This document shows positions 8,004 to 15,690 of a DNA stretch of 35,172 bases, piece after piece. The DNA is from Oceanotoga teriensis (lineage in GTDB: Bacteria > Thermotogota > Thermotogae > Petrotogales > Petrotogaceae). The DNA lies in the NCBI RefSeq assembly GCF_003148465.1, contig NZ_QGGI01000023.1:1-35172 (forward strand). Direction: 5' to 3'. Below the pieces are notes generated by a model that saw only the letters and a list, made by a program, of their open reading frames with translations, searched no databases and was not told the origin of the DNA. The stretch's first letter is position 1. The number at the start of each line of letters is the position of its first letter. A program made the position numbers and the translations under genes.

Positions 8004-9413
8004 TTGAATTTATCTCATGAAGAGTATTCGGATATTCTAAACAAAGCTTTAAGCAATGGTGGAGAATATGCCGAAATTTTTTTCGAAGAAGTTTATTCAA
8101 ACTTCATAATATATGATAATGGGAAATTTGAAGGATCTAATTTTTCAAGCAGAAAGGGTGCCAGTTTAAGAGTTGTAGATGGTGATGAGACTATATTTGC
8201 TCATACAAATAATCCAAATTATGAAAATTTATTGCAATTATCTGAAAATTTATCTAAAAGTGCCTCTTCTATGTTTAAAAAAAATAATATTAAAATTGAA
8301 AATTTTGAAAAGCTTGAAGATAGAGGTCTCAATGATTATGATATTAATTTTAATGATATTGGTATGAATCAAAAAATTGAAAAAATAAACTTAGCTGTAA
8401 ACACTTGTAAAGAGTATGATTCAAGAATAAAACAAATTACAGTAAGATATGGCGATACTCAAAGAAAAGTAAAAATAATAAATTCAGAAGGTAAAATTGT
8501 AGAAGATATAAGAAATTATCCTATTTTTTATGTCGTAACAATAGCCAAAAATGAAAATGATGAAATGTTTACAGGATTATCTGGAAATTCTGAAAATAAA
8601 GGATTTGAATTTTTTACAGATGAAATGATAATAAAAGCTTCTAAAGAAGCTTGTAATCAAGCTATTGTTCAATTAGAAGGCGAGGATGCTCCGGCAGGAG
8701 AGTTTACTGTTATTTTATCAGCCGAAGCAGGTGGTACTATGGTTCATGAGGCTTGTGGACATGGAATGGAAGCTGATTTAGTACTTTCAGGATCTGTTTA
8801 TAGAGACAAAGTTGGTAAAAAAATAGCTTCTGAAAAAATAACCGTCATCGATGATGGAACATTACCTAATAAAAGAGGAACTTTGAATTATGATGATGAA
8901 TGTAATAAAACAGAAAAAACAGTATTAATAGAAAACGGTGTGTTAAAAGGTTATATGCATTCAAGAATTACAGCTAAAAAATTTGGCGTTGAACCTACTG
9001 GTAATGGTAGAAGAGAAACTTATATGCATTTGCCTATAGTTAGAATGAGAAATACTTTAATAGCCCCTGGAAAAGATGACCCAGATGAAATTTTAAAATC
9101 TGTGGAAAATGGCATCTTCGTAAAAAAAATGGGTGGTGGACAAGTAGATGTAATATCTGGAGATTTCCAATTTGGAATAAGTGAAGGTTATTTAATAGAA
9201 AATGGAAAGCTTACAAAAGCAATAAGAGGAGCTTCTCTCGTTGGTAATGGACTAAAAGTATTACAAAGCATAGATATGGTGGGAAATGATTTAGGCTTTG
9301 CAGTAGGAACATGTGGAAAAGATGGTCAAGGTGCTCCTGTTTCTGATGCCCAACCAACAGTAAGAATACCTAAAATGGTTGTAGGTGGAGTTGTAAAAGG
9401 AGGAGACAAATGA
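8004..9413 (+). CDS. tldD: TldD-type metalloprotease subunit
   Basis: The 469-residue protein carries the TldD active site HEACGH (HExxxH, 248-253) in MVHEACGHGMEADLVL. The glycine-rich C-terminal GTCGKDGQGAP supplies the cysteine ligand expected from TldD structures. TldD pairs with PmbA/TldE to form a zinc protease that degrades unfolded peptides; in other bacteria it processes microcin B17 and degrades CcdA. The start is TTG at 8004, preceded by aggagg at 7991-7996. The stop overlaps the pmbA start by four bases, so the two subunits should be made in balance. Confidence 0.93.
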   Translation: MNLSHEEYSDILNKALSNGGEYAEIFFEEVYSNFIIYDNGKFEGSNFSSRKGASLRVVDGDETIFAHTNNPNYENLLQLSENLSKSASSMFKKNNIKIENFEKLEDRGLNDYDINFNDIGMNQKIEKINLAVNTCKEYDSRIKQITVRYGDTQRKVKIINSEGKIVEDIRNYPIFYVVTIAKNENDEMFTGLSGNSENKGFEFFTDEMIIKASKEACNQAIVQLEGEDAPAGEFTVILSAEAGGTMVHEACGHGMEADLVLSGSVYRDKVGKKIASEKITVIDDGTLPNKRGTLNYDDECNKTEKTVLIENGVLKGYMHSRITAKKFGVEPTGNGRRETYMHLPIVRMRNTLIAPGKDDPDEILKSVENGIFVKKMGGGQVDVISGDFQFGISEGYLIENGKLTKAIRGASLVGNGLKVLQSIDMVGNDLGFAVGTCGKDGQGAPVSDAQPTVRIPKMVVGGVVKGGDK

Positions 9414-10738
9414 TGAAGGATATACTTTTAAATATCTGTGAAAATACTAAACAAAAAGGATTTGATGTACAAATAAATGTTTTCATAAGTAAAGAAAAAA
9501 AAGCTTCTTTTTCTAATCAAAAATTGGAAGAATTATCCGAAGGAGAAAAAGGTACAGCAGGAATAAAATTGATAAATAAAGATGGAAAGAAAAGTACTTC
9601 AACTACTAATATAATAACTGAAGAAGGTATAAAAGAAGCTATTGAAAAAGCTATTGAAATGAATGAATTTTCCGAAGAAGATTCTGGAAATATAATTTCA
9701 GATCAAAAAGATTTTGAATTTATGGACTGGACTTATGATAAAACAACTGCTGAAATTGAATTAAATGATATCATTGAAATGGCTAAAGAACTTGAGAAAA
9801 AAGCTTTATCTTTAGATGATAAAATAAAATTTGTAAGAGGATCTTCTGTAGAAACTTCTACTATAAGAAATTATTTTGTTAATTCAAATAAAGTTTTTAA
9901 GCAATCTTATTTTACAGTTGCAGAAGCTTCAATAACTTTAGCAGCTATTTATGAAGAAGATTCATCCATGGGTTTCGATTTTGATGTACAATCTAGCATA
10001 AGAAATATTAACTTGGATAGAATTGCAAAAAATGCTTGTGAAAAAGCCCTAAGTGGTTTAAATTCAACTCTTTTAAATTCTGGAAGATATGATATAATTC
10101 TTTCTCCTTTTGCAAGCGCTATGTTGTTGAGTGTATTATCAACTCCATTATCTGGCGAAAGTGTTTATAAAGGAAAATCATTTTTGGGGGGTAAACTTGA
10201 AAAACAAATTGCTTCAAAAAAAGTTACCTTATTGCATGATCCTATGAATGGTTCTGCCCCAATAATGCAATCATATGATAATGAAGGAATAAATACTTCA
10301 AGATTTAATTTTATAGAAAAAGGTGTTCTTAAAAATTTCGCTCATAATCTTTATTCTGCAAAAAAACTCGGAATGAAACCAACAGGAAATGCTTTTGCTT
10401 CATCTAATTCTGGAATTCCAATAATTTCTACAATAAATATGCATCTCATGTCAACAAGTACAAGAAAAAATATAATAAATAAAGAAAAAGCTTTATATAT
10501 AACACAAATGATGGGATTACACACCGCTGATCCTATATCAGGAAGATTCTCAATTCAAATTAGCGGTCAATTGATTGAAAATGGAGAATTCACTAAAAGT
10601 TTCAGAGGTATGACACTTGCTGGAACTTTATCAGAACTCTTAGAAAATATAGAAGAAATTGGTTCCGATTTTAAATATATGGGATCCATTGCAGGTTCAA
10701 CAACTTTGATAAAAAATATGAGTATCGGTGGAAAATAA
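9410..10738 (+). CDS. pmbA: PmbA/TldE-type partner of TldD
   Basis: The 442-residue PmbA/TldE homologue lacks the HExxxH motif, as expected for the non-catalytic subunit. It keeps the family fold and C-terminal signature regions (SAPIMQSYDNEGINTSRF, KPTGNAFASSNSG, and SGRFSIQISGQLIENGE). It starts at the first of two tandem ATGs (9410, 9413), with aggaga just upstream inside the end of tldD. No other gene follows in the operon, and a strong bidirectional hairpin ends it. Confidence 0.9.
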   Translation: MMKDILLNICENTKQKGFDVQINVFISKEKKASFSNQKLEELSEGEKGTAGIKLINKDGKKSTSTTNIITEEGIKEAIEKAIEMNEFSEEDSGNIISDQKDFEFMDWTYDKTTAEIELNDIIEMAKELEKKALSLDDKIKFVRGSSVETSTIRNYFVNSNKVFKQSYFTVAEASITLAAIYEEDSSMGFDFDVQSSIRNINLDRIAKNACEKALSGLNSTLLNSGRYDIILSPFASAMLLSVLSTPLSGESVYKGKSFLGGKLEKQIASKKVTLLHDPMNGSAPIMQSYDNEGINTSRFNFIEKGVLKNFAHNLYSAKKLGMKPTGNAFASSNSGIPIISTINMHLMSTSTRKNIINKEKALYITQMMGLHTADPISGRFSIQISGQLIENGEFTKSFRGMTLAGTLSELLENIEEIGSDFKYMGSIAGSTTLIKNMSIGGK

Positions 10739-10742
10739 AAAG

Positions 10743-10774
10743 AATAACTCTCTGTTAAAAAACAGAGAGTTATT
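10743..10774. terminator. Bidirectional terminator between pmbA and rplT
   Basis: A perfect 14-bp stem (10743-10756 with 10761-10774) has an AAAA loop and T-rich tails on both strands. It lies in the 36-base gap between the convergent pmbA and rplT stop codons. Confidence 0.88.
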
Positions 10775-11131
10775 TTATACTTTTAATGCTTCTTTTGCTA
10801 TATTTACGTATTCTTTAAAAGATTCCATATCTGTAGCTGCTATTTCAGCTAACATTTTTCTATTTATATTAACATTAGCTAATTTCAAACCATGAATTAA
10901 TTCATTATATTTCATGCCTTCCATTCTTGCTGCTGCATTTATTCTTGTAACCCATAATCTTCTGTAATTTCTCTTTTTCTTTTTTCTATCAGCATATTCA
11001 AAATTTCCATTTCTTAAATATTGTTCTTTAGCTAATGTATATCTTCTACTTAAAGCACCTCTATAACCTTTAGCTGCTTTTAATATCTTCTTTCTCTTTT
11101 TTCTTGCGTTAACAGCTCTTTTTACTCTCAT
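10775..11131 (-). CDS. rplT: 50S ribosomal protein L20
   Basis: The 118-residue, highly basic protein has typical L20 sequence (RVKRAVNARKKRKKILKAAK, GYRGALSRRYTLAKEQ, and LWVTRINAAARMEGMKYN). It is an early-assembly 23S rRNA binder that also represses its own operon in characterised bacteria. It is the last gene of infC-rpmI-rplT, 18 bases after rpmI. The ATG follows gggagaggt. Confidence 0.98.
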   Translation of the reverse strand: MRVKRAVNARKKRKKILKAAKGYRGALSRRYTLAKEQYLRNGNFEYADRKKKKRNYRRLWVTRINAAARMEGMKYNELIHGLKLANVNINRKMLAEIAATDMESFKEYVNIAKEALKV

Positions 11132-11149
11132 CAGTACCTCTCCCTTCTA

Positions 11150-11353
11150 TTATCTTAGTCCTAATATTCTTTTAGCTTCTTTTTCGAATGATGCATTAAT
11201 TTCAACTGGTCTCTTCAATCTTCTCATTTTTGAATTTGTTTTTTTACCTGTATTATGTCCAGTATGACTTCTATGTCTTACAACTTTTCCAGAACCGGTA
11301 ACTTTATATCTTTTTTTTGCAGCACTTTTTGTTTTAATTTTTATCTTTGCCAT
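11150..11353 (-). CDS. rpmI: 50S ribosomal protein L35
   Basis: The 67-residue basic protein has the L35 signature KTKSAAKKRYKVTGSGKV and HNTGKK near the middle. Length is normal. It sits between infC (24-base gap) and rplT as in most bacteria. An aaaggagg ribosome binding site precedes the ATG. Confidence 0.97.
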   Translation of the reverse strand: MAKIKIKTKSAAKKRYKVTGSGKVVRHRSHTGHNTGKKTNSKMRRLKRPVEINASFEKEAKRILGLR

Positions 11354-11377
11354 ATTGCTTCCTCCTTTAATTGAGCC

Positions 11378-11905
11378 TTAATTATTTTCAGCTTTTATTG
11401 GTTCAAGGAATATGTCCATATCTCTTCCAACCATTTTAGCAGGTCTAGATAATTTTCCATATTCAGAAGTTTCTTCAATAATTCTATCAATTAACTCTTT
11501 TCCTTTGTCTTTGAACATAATATCTCTACCCAAAAACATTATTACTGCTCTAACTTTTTGACCTTCTTTCAAAAAATCATTTATCTTTCTGACCTTAGTA
11601 TCAAAATCATGATCATCGATTCTAAGTCTAAATTTCATCTCTTTAACAACTTGCTTTTTCTGATTTTTTTTAGCTTCTTTCTCTCTTTTTTCTTTCTCAT
11701 AAAGATATTTACCCAGGTCCATAATCTTAGCAACAGGTGGCTTAGCAGTTGGTGCAACCAAAACTAAATCGAGTCCAGCTTCTCTTGCTTTTATTAAAGC
11801 TTCTTTTGTAGGAGTTACGCCCAATTTTTCACCTTCAGCGTCGATCAACAGTACTTTAGGAACTTTTATCTTTTCATTCCTAATAACTTTATTCTTATCG
11901 CTTAT
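11378..11905 (-). CDS. infC: Translation initiation factor IF-3 with a non-AUG (AUA) start
   Basis: The reading frame encodes a 175-residue IF-3. The N-domain begins NEKIKVPKVLLIDAEGEKLG, a lysine-rich linker follows, and the C-domain includes MKFRLRIDDHDFDTKVRKI and VIMFLGRDIMF. There is no ATG, GTG or suitable TTG at the N-terminus. The frame runs up to a TGA at 11914-11912, and a TTG at 11848 would remove conserved N-domain strand 1. The best start is ATA at 11905-11903, seven bases after a GGTG of the ribosome binding site, giving (M)SDKNKVIRNEKIKV. Rare start codons on infC (AUU, AUA, AUC) are the known basis of autoregulation, because IF-3 itself rejects them. It is first in the operon with rpmI and rplT. 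Confidence 0.92.
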   Translation of the reverse strand: MSDKNKVIRNEKIKVPKVLLIDAEGEKLGVTPTKEALIKAREAGLDLVLVAPTAKPPVAKIMDLGKYLYEKEKREKEAKKNQKKQVVKEMKFRLRIDDHDFDTKVRKINDFLKEGQKVRAVIMFLGRDIMFKDKGKELIDRIIEETSEYGKLSRPAKMVGRDMDIFLEPIKAENN

Positions 11906-11936
11906 AAGAAATCACCATCCTTTGATTTATAAATAA

Positions 11937-11966
11937 AATACGGGTGACGAAAACGTCACCCGTATT
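11937..11966 (-). terminator. Attenuator hairpin in the infC leader
   Basis: A perfect 13-bp GC-containing stem (11937-11949 with 11954-11966) has a four-base loop. On the minus strand it is followed by TTATTTAT. It lies 31 bases upstream of the infC start and so inside the leader, where it can only act as premature termination of infC-rpmI-rplT. Its 3' arm sequence GTCACCCGTA also occurs upstream in the leader (see the leader entry). Confidence 0.75.
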
Positions 11967-12075
11967 ATTGTATATAAGGCTTATATTATATCTAAATTGA
12001 TTACCTCTGACGGCTTTATGCCCGGGGTGGGAAGTTCAACGTTACGGGTGACTTCCACTTTAAATTGAAATTATA
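11967..12075 (-). promoter_or_regulatory. Structured infC-rpmI-rplT leader (L20-leader-like attenuation region)
   Basis: Between tRNA-Lys and the attenuator there is a conserved-looking GC-rich segment in AT-rich surroundings. On the minus strand GGAAGT (12056-12051) pairs with ACTTCC (12035-12030). GTCACCCGTA (12052-12043) overlaps the 3' base of the first arm and runs into its loop. It is identical to the 3' arm of the downstream terminator and so could pair with the terminator's 5' arm as an antiterminator. A perfect TATAAT directly after the tRNA CCA (12075-12070) could be the operon's own -10. Firmicutes infC operons are controlled by L20 binding to a similar terminator/antiterminator leader; identity with that class is inferred from architecture only. 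Confidence 0.6.
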
Positions 12076-12151
12076 TGGTGGGCCATGCAGGATTCGAACC
12101 TGCGGCCTACTGATTAAGAGTCAGCCGCTCTACCAACTGAGCTAATGGCCC
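12076..12151 (-). tRNA. tRNA-Lys (anticodon CTT)
   Basis: A 76-base cloverleaf includes an encoded CCA. The acceptor GGGCCAT pairs with ATGGCCC, discriminator A. The D-arm is AGCTCAGTTGGTAGAGC. The anticodon loop CTCTTAA reads AAG. The T-arm is GCAGGTTCGAATCCTGC. It has its own strong promoter and lies just upstream of the infC leader, so read-through could feed the operon. Confidence 0.96.
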
Positions 12152-12171
12152 ATTTACCCAATCCGTGTTTA

Positions 12172-12200
12172 ATTATACAGCACAGATAAAATTTTGTCAA
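12172..12200 (-). promoter_or_regulatory. Strong promoter for tRNA-Lys
   Basis: Consensus TTGACA (12200-12195), a 17-base spacer and consensus TATAAT (12177-12172). The start would fall about 10-15 bases before the tRNA. This is the only perfect double-consensus promoter I found. Confidence 0.88.
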
Positions 12201-12227
12201 GAAAAACTTATTTCGGTTTCGTTAACA

Positions 12228-12422
12228 TTATTTAGCAGCTGAACTCTTCTTGGAGTCGTTTATATAGTATCCGCTACCTTTGAATGAAATCCCAACATTT
12301 CCTATAACTCTTTCTGCTTTTTCACCACATTCTTCACATTTTATATCAGGTCTTTCATTCATAGAATGTATGGTAGTGAACTCATGTCCGCATTTGGTAC
12401 ATCTATATCTATAAATAGGCAT
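12228..12422 (-). CDS. FmdB-family zinc-ribbon protein
   Basis: The 64-residue protein begins MPIYRYRCTKCGHEF and continues to CEECGEKAERVI. Its two CxxC pairs (C8/C11 and C29/C32) form the zinc ribbon of the FmdB family, and the C-terminus is a short flexible serine/lysine tail. FmdB was proposed as a regulator in methylotrophs, but the function of these widespread small proteins is not established. A gggaggt ribosome binding site is nine bases upstream of the ATG. It lies 63 bases downstream of ogg on the same strand and may belong to that operon. Confidence 0.88.
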   Translation of the reverse strand: MPIYRYRCTKCGHEFTTIHSMNERPDIKCEECGEKAERVIGNVGISFKGSGYYINDSKKSSAAK

Positions 12423-12485
12423 TGATACTTACCTCCCTTCAAAAAAATTTTAGCATTATTTTTTTTATTTTTTGTTAAAATAAAG

Positions 12486-13118
12486 TTATTTATCTATGCT
12501 TCCTTTTGCTAAATACCAAAGATATAAATCTAATTTTCCCATATCTTCTCCAAATTTTTTTGATAAAGGTATAAGTCTTTGTTCCATATTTATATATTTT
12601 TTTTCATTCCAACCAGATTTAGGTAGCTCATTTATAAGATTCGATTTTAACATTATTCTCATTATATGCTTATCTAAAATAGCTAAATTTTTTTCTCCTG
12701 TATTTCTAAGAAAATGGCTGGCTTCTTTCCATCCAATCCCTTTGACATTCTTAGCTATATATTTTCTAATTTCAAATGGATTATTATTTTTTAGCATATT
12801 TTTTAATTCTGGAATAATCCATCTGTTTTCAATTATGTACTTAGTTCTTGTGTTTGGAAATCTATGTCCTACTTCTTTCATTTTCTTATTCAAATCTTCA
12901 TAACTTAGATGAGCAAATCCTTCTTTTCCTATATAAGTTTGTGCTTTTATACCACCTTTCGATGTCCAATTTGCCGTCATTACACAAAAACTAAGTTCTG
13001 AAAATAAGTCCAAAGAATCTCCATTTTCTCCCAAATCCTCAAATTCTTTAAATCTATTTTCAACATCAATTTTTATAATTGGTTTTATTTCATTTAATTC
13101 ATTTAAAAGATTTTCCAT
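12486..13118 (-). CDS. ogg: 8-oxoguanine DNA glycosylase/AP lyase, Ogg2 type
   Basis: The 210-residue HhH-GPD protein has its helix-hairpin-helix at KNVKGIGWKEASHFLRNTG (about 124-141). K131 is the expected Schiff-base lysine and D149 in LAILDKHIMR the catalytic aspartate. Length and motif positions match the short Ogg2 enzymes of Methanocaldococcus and Thermotoga maritima, which remove 8-oxoguanine opposite any base and cleave the strand by beta-elimination. It follows the membrane-protein gene by 14 bases, at the end of the operon that starts with the phosphoesterase. Confidence 0.88.
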   Translation of the reverse strand: MENLLNELNEIKPIIKIDVENRFKEFEDLGENGDSLDLFSELSFCVMTANWTSKGGIKAQTYIGKEGFAHLSYEDLNKKMKEVGHRFPNTRTKYIIENRWIIPELKNMLKNNNPFEIRKYIAKNVKGIGWKEASHFLRNTGEKNLAILDKHIMRIMLKSNLINELPKSGWNEKKYINMEQRLIPLSKKFGEDMGKLDLYLWYLAKGSIDK

Positions 13119-13132
13119 TTAAAAATTCCTTT

Positions 13133-13831
13133 CTAATCAAATTTTTTAGATGTCACTCTCATAGAATAAAATCCTATAACCATATAAATTATAAATACTA
13201 TAAACATTGCAAAAAACTCTTGATTTGAAAGTTTATTCATACCAATAGCTATATCATTATTTCCTATTTTTAAACCTGCATAGGTTTCAAGAATATAAAA
13301 AGTATAAAAAGACATCAAAAAAGCACCAAATATAACAGATAATCCTGATATTATTTTTTCATAATTTTTTGAAATTATTAGAGCAAGTATAATACCAATA
13401 ATCGCAAAGAAAATCCATGGTATATATTCAGAATTTATTGGAATATCTTTTAACCATTTACTATCCTTTGTAATTAAAAATGTTCCTATATTATATCCTA
13501 AAAAACCTCCAAGCAAAAGTCCTCCTATAGACATTGCAAGCTTCACTATGCTATAAAATATCATTCCAAAAACAAAACTTACTATTAAATATATAACAAA
13601 TTTATAATCGGAATATTGATCTATTAAATTTCTAATTTGTTCTAATTTCAAAAGATATGGAATCAAAAATGAATATGCTCCAAAAAAACCTATAAAAAAT
13701 ATAGAAATTTTTGATGATAACTTAGCAAAAAAAGTAAGAAATATAGCTATTGGTAACAAAACCCATATTGAAGTAATTAAAACGTCATAATAAGATAGCA
13801 GTAAAGAAGTTGCACCCTTCAATTCTTCCAT
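13133..13831 (-). CDS. Conserved multi-pass membrane protein, function unknown
   Basis: About 232 residues with seven or eight hydrophobic segments and glycine-rich transmembrane stretches (SIGGLLLGGFLGYNIGTFLI). This resembles the TMEM198/DUF4203-type membrane domain, but I do not recognise a specific function. There are no charged motifs suggesting transport coupling. The frame opens at GTG 13840, but that GTG is part of the agaggtga ribosome binding site. ATG at 13831, five to six bases further on, is the likely start. It lies in the phosphoesterase-MFS-membrane protein-ogg operon. Confidence 0.7.
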   Translation of the reverse strand: MEELKGATSLLLSYYDVLITSIWVLLPIAIFLTFFAKLSSKISIFFIGFFGAYSFLIPYLLKLEQIRNLIDQYSDYKFVIYLIVSFVFGMIFYSIVKLAMSIGGLLLGGFLGYNIGTFLITKDSKWLKDIPINSEYIPWIFFAIIGIILALIISKNYEKIISGLSVIFGAFLMSFYTFYILETYAGLKIGNNDIAIGMNKLSNQEFFAMFIVFIIYMVIGFYSMRVTSKKFD

Positions 13832-13845
13832 AAAATTCACCTCTT

Positions 13846-14928
13846 TTAATCTTTTTCAGAAAATAATAATCCAGTTGAAACTATAGTTAAAGCTGAAAGT
13901 AATATAAACAAATTTGGTATTGCCATAGCTGCTAAATAAGGTCCAAAAATATTTCCGCTTATCCTCAAAGAAGAAAAAAATGACATTCCAGTATTTTCAA
14001 ACCCTTTAGATAAAACAGACGCGTATTCACTGCTCATAGTAAGAGATAGTCCCAAAAAAATACCTCCTATAAATAAAATAGATAAAAATATAATGGGATT
14101 ATCTATGAAAAGATATGAAATAAATAATATAATTCCTGTGAATATAGGCATAATTTTTTTAATTCCTATTAATTTATGCTTAGCAAAATTACCTATCATA
14201 AGACCAACCGAAAATAAAGAAGCTATTACTTTTCCCAAAATAGCATTTTCGTATATTTGTTCAACATATATAGGTAAGACTACTTGTAAAGCAACTATAG
14301 ATATTAAAACAGAAATACCATAAAAAGTTGCTAATAGTATTAATAAAGAAAATTTTTTAGGTTCTTTTTTGTTTAATACATCAACTTCAAAATTCTTTAT
14401 TTTTTTAAAAGTAAAAAATAAATAAAATAAGACAATAATAGATAATAAAAAAAGAAATTGTTTAGGATAATATATAAAAAAACTTCCCAAGATCAAAGGT
14501 CCTAATATAGCTCCAAGACTGCCCATAATTTCTATATAACCATAAAATTTAGATTTATTTTTTATATTTAAAGATGATTTGGATACTCCCGTAAGAGATA
14601 TATTATAAAAAACTGGATCAAAAAAGCCTTGAACAGCTCTTAAAATTATACTCAAAATAGGATTATATAGAAAAAAAGATATCAACATAACAATTATACC
14701 CCAAAAAAATAAAGATATAGAGTATGTTCTTTTTTCACCATATTTTGATAGGAATTTTCCCCATAATGGTCCTATTATCATTGATACAAGTGGTGTTATA
14801 GCTATAAAAGTACTTGCAAAAAATTCAGAATTAAAAATTTCTTTAATTTGTGTAAAAGATGAAGCTATACCAACTTGAGTAAAAACACTAAAAAAAGGTA
14901 AGAGTAAAAAAATCCGCAAGCTATCCAT
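13846..14928 (-). CDS. Major facilitator superfamily transporter
   Basis: A 360-residue, very hydrophobic protein with 10-12 predicted membrane segments. The loop between segments 2 and 3 carries GPLWGKFLSKYGEKRTYSISL, the MFS loop 2-3 signature (G-x-x-x-D/S-K/R-x-G-x-R). Length is short for the usual 380-420 residues but not obviously truncated at either end. It resembles drug:proton antiporters; the substrate is not predictable. The ATG follows a gggggat site. It lies 13 bases after the phosphoesterase gene and 14 bases before the next one. Confidence 0.83.
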   Translation of the reverse strand: MDSLRIFLLLPFFSVFTQVGIASSFTQIKEIFNSEFFASTFIAITPLVSMIIGPLWGKFLSKYGEKRTYSISLFFWGIIVMLISFFLYNPILSIILRAVQGFFDPVFYNISLTGVSKSSLNIKNKSKFYGYIEIMGSLGAILGPLILGSFFIYYPKQFLFLLSIIVLFYLFFTFKKIKNFEVDVLNKKEPKKFSLLILLATFYGISVLISIVALQVVLPIYVEQIYENAILGKVIASLFSVGLMIGNFAKHKLIGIKKIMPIFTGIILFISYLFIDNPIIFLSILFIGGIFLGLSLTMSSEYASVLSKGFENTGMSFFSSLRISGNIFGPYLAAMAIPNLFILLSALTIVSTGLLFSEKD

Positions 14929-14941
14929 TAAAATCCCCCGT

Positions 14942-15502
14942 TCATTTTTTTAATTCAAAAGAATCATAATAATTATTATTTTCTATATCAATAAGATTTA
15001 ATTTTATTTTATTATCAAAAATTTCTAAAATGCCACAACTTTTAGGTGTCTGTTCCTTTGGAATAGAAACAGAACCAGGATTAAATATCAAAATATTTTC
15101 TTTCTTTTCTATCTTTGAAATATGCGTATGTCCATGTATTAAAATATCCATATTTCTTTCATTTGAAATTTTAATAGCTTCTTCTATCGTAGGTGTCCAA
15201 CCATGAGTCAACATTAAATTGAACTTACCATAACTTTCAAAGCTCATATATTTTGGTTCTGGTAGATTCAAAACATAATGATCTATTTGAGAATCACAAT
15301 TTCCAGTAACATAATTATAATTTAATTTATTTAAAATTTCTATACAAACTTTAGGTTCATATTTATATGGCAAATCATTTCTTGCACCATGATATAAAAA
15401 ATCTCCTAAAATAAAATATTTATCAACATCACCAATACTATTCAAAGCTTTTTCAAGATAAAAAGCTGAACCATGTATATCACTTATAACTCCTATCTTC
15501 AT
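14942..15502 (-). CDS. YfcE-type metallophosphoesterase
   Basis: The 186-residue calcineurin-like phosphoesterase has SDIHGS (D8, H10), LGDF (G33, D34), GNCD (67-70), a following THGW histidine, and HGHTH near residues 126-130: the full dinuclear metal set. Relatives (YfcE, MJ0936) hydrolyse phosphodiesters such as bis-pNPP or cyclic nucleotides in the cytoplasm. Two in-frame ATGs occur. The one at 15508 touches the AGGAGG directly, so the ATG at 15502, with normal spacing, is chosen. It is first in its operon, with a clear promoter upstream. Confidence 0.88.
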   Translation of the reverse strand: MKIGVISDIHGSAFYLEKALNSIGDVDKYFILGDFLYHGARNDLPYKYEPKVCIEILNKLNYNYVTGNCDSQIDHYVLNLPEPKYMSFESYGKFNLMLTHGWTPTIEEAIKISNERNMDILIHGHTHISKIEKKENILIFNPGSVSIPKEQTPKSCGILEIFDNKIKLNLIDIENNNYYDSFELKK

Positions 15503-15553
15503 AAACATCCTCCTTTTAATATAAAAAATATCAGTATTAAAAATAAGCTTTAA

Positions 15554-15582
15554 ATTTTAACATATTGATATAAAAATTACAA
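15554..15582 (-). promoter_or_regulatory. Promoter of the phosphoesterase-MFS-ogg operon
   Basis: TTGTAA (15582-15577), a 17-base spacer ending TGT, and TAAAAT (15559-15554), an extended -10. It lies about 50 bases upstream of the phosphoesterase start. Confidence 0.6.
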
Positions 15583-15637
15583 TAAATTTAATTTAATTTT
15601 TAAACTTCAAAAATTTTTTTATATTAATTATATGTTG

Positions 15638-15643
15638 TATAAT
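15638..15643 (+). promoter_or_regulatory. Possible -10 for the 15691-17185 operon
   Basis: A perfect TATAAT lies 48 bases before the first start codon, without a convincing -35 (a T-rich run sits at the right distance). Confidence 0.3.
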
Positions 15644-15690
15644 AAATATATATGTACTAAAAATAAATTTATTAATGAGGAGGTTTTTTT

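Noticed and set aside
12021-12056. Plus-strand sequence of the infC leader resembling a ribosomal RNA segment (gtgggaag ... gttacggg)
   Set aside because: The resemblance is on the strand opposite to infC and is short. It would need an antisense transcript, for which I see no promoter.
11937-12075. T-box interpretation of the infC leader
   Set aside because: There is no T-box consensus (AGGGUGGNACCGCG) and no specifier loop. A nearby tRNA gene is not evidence for a T-box.
12496-12903. 135-codon plus-strand ORF inside ogg
   Set aside because: It lies antisense to a clear Ogg2 coding sequence with catalytic residues. No binding site; composition typical of a shadow frame.
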